Shown: in pieces, positions 8,454 through 17,960 of the stretch
How the letters are laid out: the number at the start of each line of letters is the position of its first letter
Position numbering within the stretch: position 1 is the first letter of the stretch
NCBI GenBank assembly: GCA_023300545.1
Contig: JALZVT010000103.1
Coordinates: forward strand, 1-64,000
Origin: Pseudomonadales bacterium
GTDB taxonomy: Bacteria > Pseudomonadota > Gammaproteobacteria > Pseudomonadales > Azotimanducaceae
DNA: 64,000 bases
Direction of reading: 5' to 3'
The notes under the pieces: model-generated
What the model was told of the DNA's origin: nothing
Seen by the model: only the letters and a program-made list of their open reading frames with translations
Database searches by the model: none
Program-made: the position numbers and the translations under genes

Positions 8454-9977
8454 ATGATCAACCCGTCTACCTATCTAGCGAACCTTCTGCCGAACTACGG
8501 AAGCGCGACCACCACAACTGCCACAGATCAATTACTGGCCGTTGGGTTTCCGGCAAATATTCTGAATGTTCTGCACGATGCGTTGGCAAAACTGGCGCTG
8601 CTGCCGGGTGCCGCCTGGTTGCTTCTGGCGATTGGTCTTGGGTTGCCATTATGGCTATGGGTTCAAATGCGGATTCGCCGGGCAGACGCCGCGGGCTTTG
8701 GCCGGGCAGAAGTACTGGCCAGTCAGCACGTGAACCTGCTCTCAGAGCGCCTCGAAAGCAGAGCCGCAGAATTTGAGCGACTGGAAGATGAGCTTCGTCG
8801 GCAACTCGAAAATGCCCAAGACACCGCCGCTGAGGAGGGTGAGGCACGCAAGTCGAGTGAATCACGCGAAACAGAGCTTCGGGTGCGGCTTGAGGCCGGG
8901 GCTGAGTCAATGGCTCAACGCGAAGCACTACTACGGGAAAATTCGGCTGATTTGAAGGAGCAGTTTGCGGCCCTCGCGCGCGATGTCTTCGACAATCAGG
9001 GCAAGGCGATGGCGACCCTGGGCGAAACCCAACTGGCTGCCGTGCTGTCACCTTTTAAAGAACAGGTGGGTGAGTTCAAGCGTCGCGTCGACGAGATTCA
9101 TCACGTCGAAACCCGTGAACGGGCGACCCTGTTAAACGAGGTGCAAGCGTTGCAAGCCGCCAGTGCGGCCGTGAATGCCGAGGCTGCCAACCTCACCCAA
9201 GCCTTGAAGGGGGACAAGCGCGCTCAGGGCCAGTGGGGCGAGATGGTGCTCGAACGCCTGCTGCAAGGTTCTGGTCTCACCGAAGGTCGCGAGTTTGTTA
9301 CCCAATATTCGGTGACCGAGGCGAGTGGTCAAATTAAGCGTCCTGATGTTGTGGTGCATTTGCCAGATAACAAAGATGTGGTGATTGATGCCAAGGTGTC
9401 GCTTACTGCGTTCGAGCGCATGACTCAGGCCCAAGACCGTAAAAGTCGAGAGTTTGCTCTGAAGCAACACGTACAGAGTTTGCGCAGCCATATCAAAGAG
9501 CTGGGTGAGCGCAATTACGACGCGCTCGAGCCGCTGCGCTCTCTCGACTTTGTGCTGCTGTTTGTGCCGGTAGAGGGCGCGCTCAGCCACGCCCTGGAAT
9601 ATGACTCAGTACTGTATGAAGACGCTCTGCGACGACGCGTAATGCTGGTAAGCCCGTCGACGCTGCTGCTAAGCCTGCGGGTGATAAACAACCTGTGGCG
9701 CAACGACAAACAGAACCGCAACGCGGAAGAAATTGCAGACCGGGCGGGTGCGATTTACGACAAGGTGCGATTGCTGGCGGAAGACATTGAACAGATTGGC
9801 AAGCAAGTGGCGACACTCGACAAGCTGTTTCTCAGTGCACGCGGCCGGTTGGTGGATGGGCGCGGCAATCTGGTTCGGCAGATCGAGCAGGTGCAGGCAC
9901 TGGGTGCGCGGGTGAAGACTCGGCTGCCTGAGGGGTTGGTGGAGGAGAGTGAAGGCGGGAGTCAGAATGAATTCTGA
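8454..9977 (+). CDS. rmuC: DNA recombination protein RmuC homologue
   Basis: About 507 residues. One membrane segment lies near residues 48-71, a charged coiled coil follows (about 85-175), and the conserved RmuC domain runs from about 205 to 480, including G-Q-W-G-E-M-V-L-E, K-R-P-D-V-V-V-H-L-P and D-A-K-V-S-L. RmuC proteins limit rearrangements at inverted repeats and look nuclease-like. The frame stays open far upstream, antisense to the kinase gene, so the start is a choice: ATG at 8454, with no strong ribosome site. The stop codon lies inside a palindrome shared with the fumC end. Confidence 0.88.
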   Translation: MINPSTYLANLLPNYGSATTTTATDQLLAVGFPANILNVLHDALAKLALLPGAAWLLLAIGLGLPLWLWVQMRIRRADAAGFGRAEVLASQHVNLLSERLESRAAEFERLEDELRRQLENAQDTAAEEGEARKSSESRETELRVRLEAGAESMAQREALLRENSADLKEQFAALARDVFDNQGKAMATLGETQLAAVLSPFKEQVGEFKRRVDEIHHVETRERATLLNEVQALQAASAAVNAEAANLTQALKGDKRAQGQWGEMVLERLLQGSGLTEGREFVTQYSVTEASGQIKRPDVVVHLPDNKDVVIDAKVSLTAFERMTQAQDRKSREFALKQHVQSLRSHIKELGERNYDALEPLRSLDFVLLFVPVEGALSHALEYDSVLYEDALRRRVMLVSPSTLLLSLRVINNLWRNDKQNRNAEEIADRAGAIYDKVRLLAEDIEQIGKQVATLDKLFLSARGRLVDGRGNLVRQIEQVQALGARVKTRLPEGLVEESEGGSQNEF

Positions 9978-9983
9978 CTCCCG
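9956..9983. terminator. Inverted repeat at the rmuC/fumC convergent end
   Basis: Arms CGGGAGTCAGAAT and ATTCTGACTCCCG (13 bp each) are separated by two bases. The rmuC stop codon at 9975-9977 lies inside the right arm. The core GTCAGAAT...ATTCTGAC is the same as in the 5001-5024 palindrome, so the two belong to one repeat type. No T run follows on either strand, so termination is plausible but not proven. Confidence 0.5.
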
Positions 9984-9994
9984 CACCAGCCAAC

Positions 9995-11380
9995 TTATCC
10001 CACAATCCCACCCGCGGTTAGTTTCCGCGGATCAAGCAGCGTTTCCAGTTCGTCGCGGGACAGCTCAGTGAGCTCCTGGGCGACATCCAGTACCGGCCGA
10101 TTCTCGGCATAAGCCTTCTTCGCAATTTCTGCTGCTTTCATATAACCAATGATCGGGTTGAGCGCGGTCACCAGAATTGGGTTGCGCGTTAGCGCCGTTT
10201 TCAGGTTGTCTTCACGCACCGTAAATCCGACCATGCAGGTGTCTGCCAACCGGCGAGCCGCGGTAGCGAGCAGACCAATGCTTTCGAGCAGGTTGTGGGC
10301 GATCACGGGCAACATCACGTTGAGCTGAAAGTTGCCAGACTGGCCAGCAACCGTGATGGTGACGTCATTACCCATCACCTGGGCACAGGCCATGGTCACC
10401 GCCTCCGGAATAACCGGGTTGACCTTGCCCGGCATAATACTGCTGCCGGGCTGTAAGGCGGGCAGCACGATCTCACCCAGACCCGCTAGCGGGCCGCTGT
10501 TCATCCAACGCAGGTCGTTGGCGATCTTCATCAACGCCACCGCCGTGGTTTTTAGCTGCCCGGAGGCCTCGACGGCGGTGTCCTGACAGCTCAGCGATTC
10601 GAAGAAATTCTCGTTGGGCGCTACTGGCAGGCCAGTCATCACACTCAGTTCTGTCGCCATTGCTGATGGGAAGTTGGGGTGCGCGTTGATGCCCGTGCCT
10701 ACTGCCGTGCCACCCTGTGCGAGCTTTTGTAGGCGCGGTAAGCAGGCACTAATTCGTGCATGGCAAGAGCGAACCTGGGCCGCCCAGCCGGAGAGTTCTT
10801 GTGCCAGAGTGATCGGCATCGCGTCCATGAGATGGGTGCGGCCGGTTTTGGTCACCTCGGTAACACCCTCCATGGCCACTTCGATGCTCGCCGCCAGGTG
10901 CTCGAGCGCGGGCAGCAGATCTTCATTAATCCGCAACGCGGCTGAAAGGTGCAGCGCCGTAGGAATAACGTCGTTGCTGCTCTGACCAAGGTTAACGTGG
11001 TCGTTGGGGCTCACAGAGCTGCCCATATGCCGCGAGGCGAGGGTGGCCAGTACCTCGTTCACATTCATGTTGGTGCTGGTGCCGGAGCCGGTCTGAAAGA
11101 CATCCACTGGAAACTGTGCCGGCCACATTCCCTCTCGGGCCTGCACGGCGGCGTGAGCGATGGCGTCGGCCATGTCATCGGGCAGCAGCCCAAGTTGCGC
11201 GTTAACCCGTGCAGCGGCTTCTTTGATAAGGGTCACGGCAGCCACGAAGGCCTCTGGCATGACGTTGTTGCTCAGGCCAAAATTATCAACCGCGCGCTGG
11301 GTTTGTGCGCCGTACAGAGCACTGGCAGGAACTTCCAATGGGCCAAAGCTGTCAGTTTCTGTGCGGGTTTGTTTGCTCAT
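9995..11380 (-). CDS. fumC: Fumarate hydratase, class II
   Basis: A 461-residue member of the fumarase/aspartase superfamily, converting fumarate to malate in the TCA cycle; this class has no iron-sulfur cluster. The superfamily signature G-S-S-I-M-P-G-K-V-N-P is present, as are G-S-G-T-S-T-N-M-N-V-N-E and the T-G-R-T-H-L-M-D-A segment. Start ATG at 11380 is supported by AGGA 7 nt upstream; longer in-frame extensions have no support. Length fits the family. Confidence 0.95.
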   Translation of the reverse strand: MSKQTRTETDSFGPLEVPASALYGAQTQRAVDNFGLSNNVMPEAFVAAVTLIKEAAARVNAQLGLLPDDMADAIAHAAVQAREGMWPAQFPVDVFQTGSGTSTNMNVNEVLATLASRHMGSSVSPNDHVNLGQSSNDVIPTALHLSAALRINEDLLPALEHLAASIEVAMEGVTEVTKTGRTHLMDAMPITLAQELSGWAAQVRSCHARISACLPRLQKLAQGGTAVGTGINAHPNFPSAMATELSVMTGLPVAPNENFFESLSCQDTAVEASGQLKTTAVALMKIANDLRWMNSGPLAGLGEIVLPALQPGSSIMPGKVNPVIPEAVTMACAQVMGNDVTITVAGQSGNFQLNVMLPVIAHNLLESIGLLATAARRLADTCMVGFTVREDNLKTALTRNPILVTALNPIIGYMKAAEIAKKAYAENRPVLDVAQELTELSRDELETLLDPRKLTAGGIVG

Positions 11381-11549
11381 TTCGAATCCTCGTGTGATGG
11401 CTGTCACACATTCTGTGCTACCTAAGCCCGCGCTGAGTGCGTCGGGCAAATTCCATACTACTGTAATGGCCATAACCATGGGGCTGTCACAGAACCCAAG
11501 CCACTATGCGGGTTTAATCCATGAAGTTGATTAAAGCGAGGGCGAATGC

Positions 11550-11795
11550 ATGCTGGTGCTCACCAGACGAGCCGGAGAGTCGATCATGATAGACGACAAG
11601 ATCGAGCTCAAGGTTCTGAAAATACGAGGCAGTCAGGTGCATCTTGGAATAGAAGCACCTCGGGCCGCAGCAGTTCACAGAAAAGAAGTGTGGCTGCGAA
11701 TACAGGATAGCGAATCTGAGGATGCGCAGAACGACGACCGGCCGAGCGTTAAACCGCTAGCGTCGGGTAAAGCCAGGATGTCAGCCGGGGAATGA
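11550..11795 (+). CDS. csrA: CsrA/RsmA-family RNA-binding regulator with C-terminal tail
   Basis: An 81-residue member of the small RNA-binding dimers that bind GGA motifs in mRNA leaders. The N-terminus M-L-V-L-T-R-R-A-G-E-S and the A-V-H-R-K-E-V end, including the key Arg at position 44, are kept. It differs from the usual gamma-proteobacterial protein at several places (H where Arg31 is common; I-D-D-K-I-E-L-K in the beta strand region) and has a polar, acidic tail of about 25 residues after the core. Its 3' end overlaps the convergent unknown gene by 47 bp. No 5' partner gene is evident; alaS or recA, common neighbours, are absent. Confidence 0.85.
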   Translation: MLVLTRRAGESIMIDDKIELKVLKIRGSQVHLGIEAPRAAAVHRKEVWLRIQDSESEDAQNDDRPSVKPLASGKARMSAGE

Positions 11796-12288
11796 ACCCC
11801 GGCGACTCACAGATCGCATAGGGACGCAAATATTGTTCCGTCAGCGCGAGGCGCTGTGTTCGAACTGACTCTACCTCTTCTCTTAACAGCTGCTCATCAG
11901 GTGGCTTCACATTGACCGAATCTATAGCGCCAAACAGCGGTGACACCTCCCACAACGTGGTGAGCGTGACCCGGGTTTCATAGCGTTTGCCAGATAACTC
12001 CAACACATCAATATCGTTAATGTACGCCCAATGGCTGAATTCACAGTCGTCGCTGGCCTTGCCGTGCGAAGCCAGCAACAGGGGAATACGCAGCCCGGCC
12101 GTGTGCGCAGTGTTGAACTCGCGGCGGGCAACCAGCCAGGGGTGCTCATCTTTGAAGATGGCGGTTGTGCCTGCTGCTAACAGGGTTTCGATTGCCTTGT
12201 CGGCCACAATGGTTGCAAAGCAGAACGGCGTGCTCTCACTGGTCTCTCTGTCGTCCTGGTTGTGCGTGTTAGCAGGCTTATCACTCAC
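11749..12288 (-). CDS. Conserved-looking protein of unknown function
   Basis: About 179 residues counted from a GTG at 12288 with AGGA 11 nt upstream; the frame stays open further upstream but the extra part has the composition of non-coding sequence. There is no signal peptide or membrane segment. The body has alternating hydrophobic and polar stretches of a compact soluble domain (F-A-T-I-V-A-D-K near the start; W-A-Y-I-N-D-I-D-V-L-E-L in the middle). I do not recognise the family. It is divergent from the FAN1-helicase pair with about 70 bp between them, and overlaps csrA at its 3' end. Confidence 0.6.
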   Translation of the reverse strand: MSDKPANTHNQDDRETSESTPFCFATIVADKAIETLLAAGTTAIFKDEHPWLVARREFNTAHTAGLRIPLLLASHGKASDDCEFSHWAYINDIDVLELSGKRYETRVTLTTLWEVSPLFGAIDSVNVKPPDEQLLREEVESVRTQRLALTEQYLRPYAICESPGFIPRLTSWLYPTLAV

Positions 12289-12360
12289 AGTTTGGCAATT
12301 CCTATTCTGAGGCGTGTTTGTTGTATCGTAACGCCAACTCGCACTTGCAGGTAAGCCCCA

Positions 12361-13995
12361 TTGCCGCGGCTGACTCCAAACACCGCACCACCACCAGACT
12401 ACTACGCCAACAACCTGGTGAGCGTGGTGTCGCACGCCTTGGCACACAGTGGCGATCTGCTTGGCCCTGAGCGCGAGCTTATTGGCGAACTGCTTGAACT
12501 GTCCAGCCAAGGCACGCGATTGATTGCGCGCCTCATCATGCGGACAACACCGGTTATTCGTATCGACTCGTTGAACTACGCTGAAATCACCAATCTGGAC
12601 GCAACGATTGTCGAGCTACAGGCGCGGGGTTTGCTCGAAAAAAATGCGGTTGTAGCCGCTGACTCGTTGCTAGATCGATTGAAAGTTACTGAACTAAAAG
12701 CGCTGTTTCCCGAACTCAAGCGCGCCAAAGATCGCAAACAGGATCTGATTGCACGCATATTGGGTAGCTATACCGACCCAGTGATCAGAGACCGATGTGC
12801 AACCCTCGTGAGTTGGCTGGCGCTGACCTTGAGGCAGGCGCTACAACGTCTGCGGCTCACTTACTTTGGCGATCTATACCGCGACCTCACAGAATTTGTG
12901 ATGCGCGATTTGGGGCTCAGTGCGTTCGAAAACTACCCCCTGGGCGACAATGCCCGAGCCTTTGCGACCCCCACAGAAGTCGAGCACTACCTTGAGCTGT
13001 CTAGCCTGCAATTCTTACCCAGTAACAGGCGCGCTGCAGCGCAACCCTGGTTGTTGAATCACCCACTCGTGCAGCAGGCCCAGCCTGACAATCCGAGCCT
13101 GCGGCGCCGGCGCGATAAACTGCTTATTGGCTGGGGCCGAGATTTCGAACGAGCGAGTGAGCATTTACGCGCTCACGCCTGTTTTCGCTATGCCACCGCG
13201 CATCCGGCACGAGAACGGCGCGTGCGAATGTTCAAAAAAGACGGCGATGAGGCCGCTACTAACGCGCTTTTGGGCCGCATAATCCAGGCCCCACACAGTG
13301 CGGAGGAGGCGCTATTTGCTCAACGATTTGGCGTGCGAGGGGGCAACAAACAGGATGTGCAATGGCGCGAAACCACTTGGCACACACCGCACGCGCAGTT
13401 GCCCGGAGTTGAGGCCCTAACGGCTCAATGCTTAACCGCCAACGGCGGCACGGCATGGCACACCGAAAACACGCTCTTGCCGAGCTTACTGGGGCTTGCC
13501 TTCTGGGACATTGTATTTGCCCCGCAACCCGGAATGTTTACCCACCCGTTCCAGTCAGCACCCCGAGACCTCTATTGGCCCGATTTCAGACAACGTCGTG
13601 CTGATGTTATTGCCGAGCGCCTCGAAGAGTGTGGTGACGGTGCGGCGCTCTGGCGTCGAATCTATCAAACCGCTGCTGAAAAACTAGGACGGTCTTGCCG
13701 GTTGGTGAGCTGGGGTGTCGTAACCCACAAGAACGGCGCGATACTCGATGCTGCCCAGGCGAGTTTTCAGGCCCGTACCTTACAGAGCCTATTTGACTAC
13801 ATGCTCAACGATCTGGGGCAGGTGCGTAGTGGTATGCCAGATTTGTTTGTGGCCTATGGCGCGGGTAACTACGAGCTGGTTGAAGTAAAGGGACCAAGCG
13901 ACCAGCTACAACCCAATCAACGAGTATGGCTAAAGCAGCTGTGCGAGCTTGGCGTACCTTGTCGAGTCCTCAAGCACCGGTTTGTTGCCGAGTGA
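12361..13995 (+). CDS. fan1: FAN1-like structure-specific nuclease (VRR-NUC domain)
   Basis: A 544-residue protein. The C-terminal 110 residues form a VRR-NUC domain with the PD-(D/E)XK core G-M-P-D-L-F (Asp) and L-V-E-V-K-G-P (Glu-x-Lys). A SAP-like helical part (L-K-V-T-E-L-K-A-L-F) and a long helical middle match the architecture of bacterial FAN1 homologues. FAN1 cuts 5' flaps and helps unhook interstrand DNA crosslinks. TTG start at 12361, AGG about 8 nt upstream. The stop overlaps the GTG of the helicase gene by 4 bp (GTGA), so the two are probably translationally coupled. Confidence 0.88.
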   Translation: MPRLTPNTAPPPDYYANNLVSVVSHALAHSGDLLGPERELIGELLELSSQGTRLIARLIMRTTPVIRIDSLNYAEITNLDATIVELQARGLLEKNAVVAADSLLDRLKVTELKALFPELKRAKDRKQDLIARILGSYTDPVIRDRCATLVSWLALTLRQALQRLRLTYFGDLYRDLTEFVMRDLGLSAFENYPLGDNARAFATPTEVEHYLELSSLQFLPSNRRAAAQPWLLNHPLVQQAQPDNPSLRRRRDKLLIGWGRDFERASEHLRAHACFRYATAHPARERRVRMFKKDGDEAATNALLGRIIQAPHSAEEALFAQRFGVRGGNKQDVQWRETTWHTPHAQLPGVEALTAQCLTANGGTAWHTENTLLPSLLGLAFWDIVFAPQPGMFTHPFQSAPRDLYWPDFRQRRADVIAERLEECGDGAALWRRIYQTAAEKLGRSCRLVSWGVVTHKNGAILDAAQASFQARTLQSLFDYMLNDLGQVRSGMPDLFVAYGAGNYELVEVKGPSDQLQPNQRVWLKQLCELGVPCRVLKHRFVAE

Positions 13996-16448
13996 ACCAG
14001 CTGCCGAACGATTCGGGGTCGAATGACACAACTCAACCAGCAATTGCCATTGCGGTACGCGAGTTGGCGGAATACATACACCGAGCCGGCGATATTCACG
14101 TTCGTTTCGAGAAATCGACCACGGGCGCGGAAGGTATTGCAACGCAAAAACGGGTTCAGGCGACGCGCGACGATACGGCTGAAGGCTATGTTGCGGAACA
14201 CAGCGTCACTACTGAGTTTGTGGTTGGCACCCAAACCTGGCGGTTGGGTGGCCGCATTGATGGCTGCAATATCGCTGCTGCATTGGTCGAAGAATACAAA
14301 ACAACCCGAGCCGATATCGACAAAATGCACGCCTATAACGGTCAGGTGCACCGAGCGCAGTTGCTTCTGTATGGCGGCATCCTCGCACTCGATCACCCTG
14401 AAATCCCCGAGTGGCAACTTGATCTGTGCTATTGCCACCCAGACCAAGACGTTGTGGTGCAACGTCTTGGCGAGCGGATCACGCGCACTGACCTGATTGA
14501 GTTTCTCAATACCACTATCGATGCTTGGCGCAGCCGTTTACTCGCGCTTTACAGTTATCGGCAGCAGCGTGATGAACGGCTTGAACAGCTGCCATTTCCG
14601 TTCGCGAGTTTCCGACCCAATCAACGAGCGCTGGCAGGGCGCATCTACCAATCACTCACCACCGGTCGCAATCTGCTGTTGGAAGCCGCCACGGGGACGG
14701 GTAAATCCCTGGCAACGTTGTTTCCGGCATACCGAGCACTAACCAGCAAGCCGCTCGATCGTATCTTTTTCCTGACAGGCCGAACGACAGGGCAAGACGC
14801 TGCGCAACAGGCGGCCCGGCTGCTGCACGACAAGGCAAAGTTGCGGACCGTGACGATTATTGCCCGTGAAAAAGCTTGTCTGGTTGCCGGTATGCCGTGT
14901 GATCCAGAAGGTTGCGAGTACGCACGAGGCTATTACGACAAGCGAGCCGACGCGTTAACCGAAGGGCTGGCTCTCGGTCATACGACACCGGCTGACATTG
15001 AACGCATTGGGCAAAATCATGTGGTGTGTCCATTTGAACTCAGCCTTGATCTAGCCCTTTGGGTTGACCTGGTGGTGATGGACTACAACTACCTGTTTGA
15101 TCCTATCGTGCGCCTGCAACGCTTTGCTCAAAGCCCGGATGCCGTGGTGTTGATCGATGAAGCTCACCAGCTTGAGCCGCGAGTAAGGGATATGCTGAGT
15201 GTAAGCGTGCCCAACTATCAGATTAATGCGGTGTTGGCTCCGGGCGCTGATACACCAGACAGTATTCGTAAACTCGCCACCACATTGCGGCGCAGCTTTG
15301 CACGCGCCGCGAAGCAGTTGTTCGAGGCGCAGAGTGTCGAGAACAGAAACTCGTGGGGTGATGTGCAAATTCGCCCACCGCGCGCGTTCACTGAACGGGC
15401 CGCGGAATTGGTTGCCGGAATCGCCCAATTGGGTGACGACACGCCACTGAGCGAACCCGTGACTGAGCTATTTTTCAGCGTGTTGCGCTGGCAGCGTGCA
15501 CAGGAATGGCTAACAATCGTCGACAACGTCGCGGCAGATGCCGCCGAGAAAGCAACACAACCCAGTGCGAATGCCGCTGCATTCTACGACCACAACAACA
15601 AAGAACTTCGCTTGCTGTGTCTGGATGCAGCGCAACACATTGCGGGCACTCTGGGCAATTTTGGTCCTAATGCGCAGTTTTCCGGTACGTTGTCGCCATT
15701 GACGCTGTATCAGCGGCTCCATGGCGATCCCGACACCGAGCTTGCGCGGGTCTCCCCGGGTGATCTAACCGATCGCCTAGGGTTGTTTGTGGTGCCAGAC
15801 ATATCGACCTATTTCCGCTCCCGGGAAGCCACTTTGCCGCGGCTGGTAGAGCTGGTGAGAACCGTCACTCAGGCCAAGCTGGGTAACTATTTTGCAGCCT
15901 TCCCGTCATTTGCGTATCTCAATCAGTTTGCCCAAGCCTATGCGTTGGCCTATCCGGAGCAGCCGCTGCTTACGCAAAAACCCGGCAGCACCCTGGCTGA
16001 TCGTGAACAATTTGTTGAGCATTTTCGGGCAGCGCGTAACCCGACACTTGGTTGTGTCGTGCTTGGTGGTGTATTCACAGAGTCGCTCGATTTTGCTGAC
16101 GATGCGCTGCTTGGAGTGATTGTTGTCAGCGTCGCCTTGCCACCGCCAGACAACGCTCGTGAGGCGCTGGCTGCGCACTTTGCCAGCACAGCAGACCCCG
16201 GCTTTGGCCAGGTGGTTGCCTATCAGCAACCTGCGATGGTTCGGGTGGTACAGGCCGCAGGCCGAGTCGTTCGCAACGAAACCGACAGAGGCGTCGTGTG
16301 CCTAGTTGATGCTCGATTTCTGCAAGCAGATTTTACTCGATTGCAGCCACCACACTGGCGCCCAGAAGCCGTGCGTTCGGGGCAAATTGCCGAGGCATTG
16401 GGTGGTTTTTGGGCGCGTGAATCAGAGAGTTTTGCAAAGCCTGATTAA
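13992..16448 (+). CDS. XPD/DinG-type Fe-S helicase fused to a PD-(D/E)XK nuclease domain
   Basis: About 818 residues. The N-terminal 180 residues look like a PD-(D/E)XK nuclease of the RecB/Cas4 kind: G-R-I-D-G (Asp) then L-V-E-E-Y-K-T (Glu-x-Lys) and a Gln-rich helix. The rest is a superfamily 2 helicase: Walker A E-A-A-T-G-T-G-K-S, four cysteines (C-x6-C-x4-C then H-V-V-C-P-F) expected to hold a [4Fe-4S] cluster, DEAH box V-L-I-D-E-A-H-Q, and a later Q-A-A-G-R-V-V-R motif VI. The chosen GTG overlaps the upstream nuclease stop (GTGA). Together they look like a crosslink or damage repair module. Confidence 0.87.
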   Translation: MNQLPNDSGSNDTTQPAIAIAVRELAEYIHRAGDIHVRFEKSTTGAEGIATQKRVQATRDDTAEGYVAEHSVTTEFVVGTQTWRLGGRIDGCNIAAALVEEYKTTRADIDKMHAYNGQVHRAQLLLYGGILALDHPEIPEWQLDLCYCHPDQDVVVQRLGERITRTDLIEFLNTTIDAWRSRLLALYSYRQQRDERLEQLPFPFASFRPNQRALAGRIYQSLTTGRNLLLEAATGTGKSLATLFPAYRALTSKPLDRIFFLTGRTTGQDAAQQAARLLHDKAKLRTVTIIAREKACLVAGMPCDPEGCEYARGYYDKRADALTEGLALGHTTPADIERIGQNHVVCPFELSLDLALWVDLVVMDYNYLFDPIVRLQRFAQSPDAVVLIDEAHQLEPRVRDMLSVSVPNYQINAVLAPGADTPDSIRKLATTLRRSFARAAKQLFEAQSVENRNSWGDVQIRPPRAFTERAAELVAGIAQLGDDTPLSEPVTELFFSVLRWQRAQEWLTIVDNVAADAAEKATQPSANAAAFYDHNNKELRLLCLDAAQHIAGTLGNFGPNAQFSGTLSPLTLYQRLHGDPDTELARVSPGDLTDRLGLFVVPDISTYFRSREATLPRLVELVRTVTQAKLGNYFAAFPSFAYLNQFAQAYALAYPEQPLLTQKPGSTLADREQFVEHFRAARNPTLGCVVLGGVFTESLDFADDALLGVIVVSVALPPPDNAREALAAHFASTADPGFGQVVAYQQPAMVRVVQAAGRVVRNETDRGVVCLVDARFLQADFTRLQPPHWRPEAVRSGQIAEALGGFWARESESFAKPD

Positions 16449-16536
16449 TTCGTGGATATTGCCGCCGACCCGTGTCGGCTTGCCTCTCTAAAACCCATTC
16501 GTTTTGGCCGCACTGCAACCTTCAGGTACCCGTTTC

Positions 16537-17952
16537 ATGAGCGTTCGACGAACGAAGATTATCTGCACCATTGGCCCTGCAACCGCCAGTTACCCGGCGC
16601 TCGCCGGCCTTTATGCGGCGGGCATGAATATAGTGCGACTGAACATGTCCCACGCTGACCACAAGAGCGCCAAGCAGGTGATTGGCTGGATCAAAACGCT
16701 GAACCGAAAAGTGCGTTATCCGGTTCCGGTTCTGCTGGATACCCAAGGCCCGGAGATTCGTACGGGTAACCGTAAAGACCCCAAAGAATTGGTAAAAGGT
16801 CAAAGCATTCGACTCTCGGTGACGCCAGACTCTGAGACCAACCGTAAACTGGTCTATGTGAACTACCCAGACCTTGTTAACACCGTAGCCGAAGGTGACC
16901 GCATAACGATCGACAACGGCCTTATGAATCTGAGAGTCGACGGCAAAGGCCTCGATTGGCTCGATTGTGAGGTGCTTGATGGCGGCACACTGGGCAGCCG
17001 ACGGCACGTTAATTTACCTGGCTTGCACGTCAACCTGCCCGCCATAACGTCAAAAGATCAGCGCGATATTGAATTTGGCGCTGCCAATGACATCGACTAT
17101 GTGGCGCTGTCGTTTGTGCGTAGTGCTGAAGACATTCTGGGTTTGCGAAAGCTGCTTGGACGCAAGGCTAATGCCATAAAAATCATTGCCAAAATCGAAG
17201 ATCGCGAAGGTGTGTCAAATATAGATGACATTATTGAAGCGGCCGATGGTGTCATGGTTGCTCGTGGTGACCTTGGTATTGAAACCGATATCGCCGCCTT
17301 GCCTAACGTGCAGCGCGAAATCGTTCGCGCCTGCGCCATTGCCGGCAAGCGCTGCATTGTCGCAACGCATTTGCTCGAATCAATGATCGAGAATCCGATT
17401 CCGACCCGTGCTGAAGTCACTGACGTCGCGAACGCGATTTACGAAGGCGTCGACGCGGTTATGCTGTCGGGTGAAACCGGCGTTGGTAAGTACCCGGAAC
17501 GCTGCGTAAAGCAACTCGATGCCATTGCCGCCAGTTCAGAACGTTACCCAGGGCTCGGGTTTGAAAAACAACTCGATGCCCGTTCCGACAAACAACATAT
17601 TGCCATTCATGCCGTCGCATTGGCTGAAGCAATTGGTGCCGCAGGCTTGGTTGTGATCACCCGTCGGGGAGTAACCGCAGACCAGGTCACTAATTGCCGA
17701 CCGAGCAACGTGCCGATTTACGCCTTCACCAACCACAGTCAAACGCGTCGACGTCTGGCGCTCAATCGAGCGGTCTACGCGCACCGCACGCCGTTTAGCA
17801 AAGATCCCGAGAAAACGCTGCAGACCGCGTTTCGGGTCCTGCGCGATCGCGAGCGTCTGGCGAGCTATGCAAAGGTGGTCGTTATTTCAGACGTACTGGC
17901 CGAACACGCGGCTGACGCGATTCAGATCAGAACCCTGGAAGAGAACGGCTAA
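16537..17952 (+). CDS. pyk: Pyruvate kinase
   Basis: A 471-residue enzyme transferring phosphate from phosphoenolpyruvate to ADP. N-terminal R-R-T-K-I-I-C-T-I-G-P-A and L-N-M-S-H fit the family; the active-site signature I-I-A-K-I-E-D-R-E-G and the metal-binding M-V-A-R-G-D-L-G-I-E segment are intact, as is the effector-domain end. The ATG at 16537 has AGG about 10 nt upstream. It is downstream of the helicase gene by 88 bp and probably has its own promoter, though none was clear. Confidence 0.95.
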   Translation: MSVRRTKIICTIGPATASYPALAGLYAAGMNIVRLNMSHADHKSAKQVIGWIKTLNRKVRYPVPVLLDTQGPEIRTGNRKDPKELVKGQSIRLSVTPDSETNRKLVYVNYPDLVNTVAEGDRITIDNGLMNLRVDGKGLDWLDCEVLDGGTLGSRRHVNLPGLHVNLPAITSKDQRDIEFGAANDIDYVALSFVRSAEDILGLRKLLGRKANAIKIIAKIEDREGVSNIDDIIEAADGVMVARGDLGIETDIAALPNVQREIVRACAIAGKRCIVATHLLESMIENPIPTRAEVTDVANAIYEGVDAVMLSGETGVGKYPERCVKQLDAIAASSERYPGLGFEKQLDARSDKQHIAIHAVALAEAIGAAGLVVITRRGVTADQVTNCRPSNVPIYAFTNHSQTRRRLALNRAVYAHRTPFSKDPEKTLQTAFRVLRDRERLASYAKVVVISDVLAEHAADAIQIRTLEENG

Positions 17953-17960
17953 CGCGCGCC

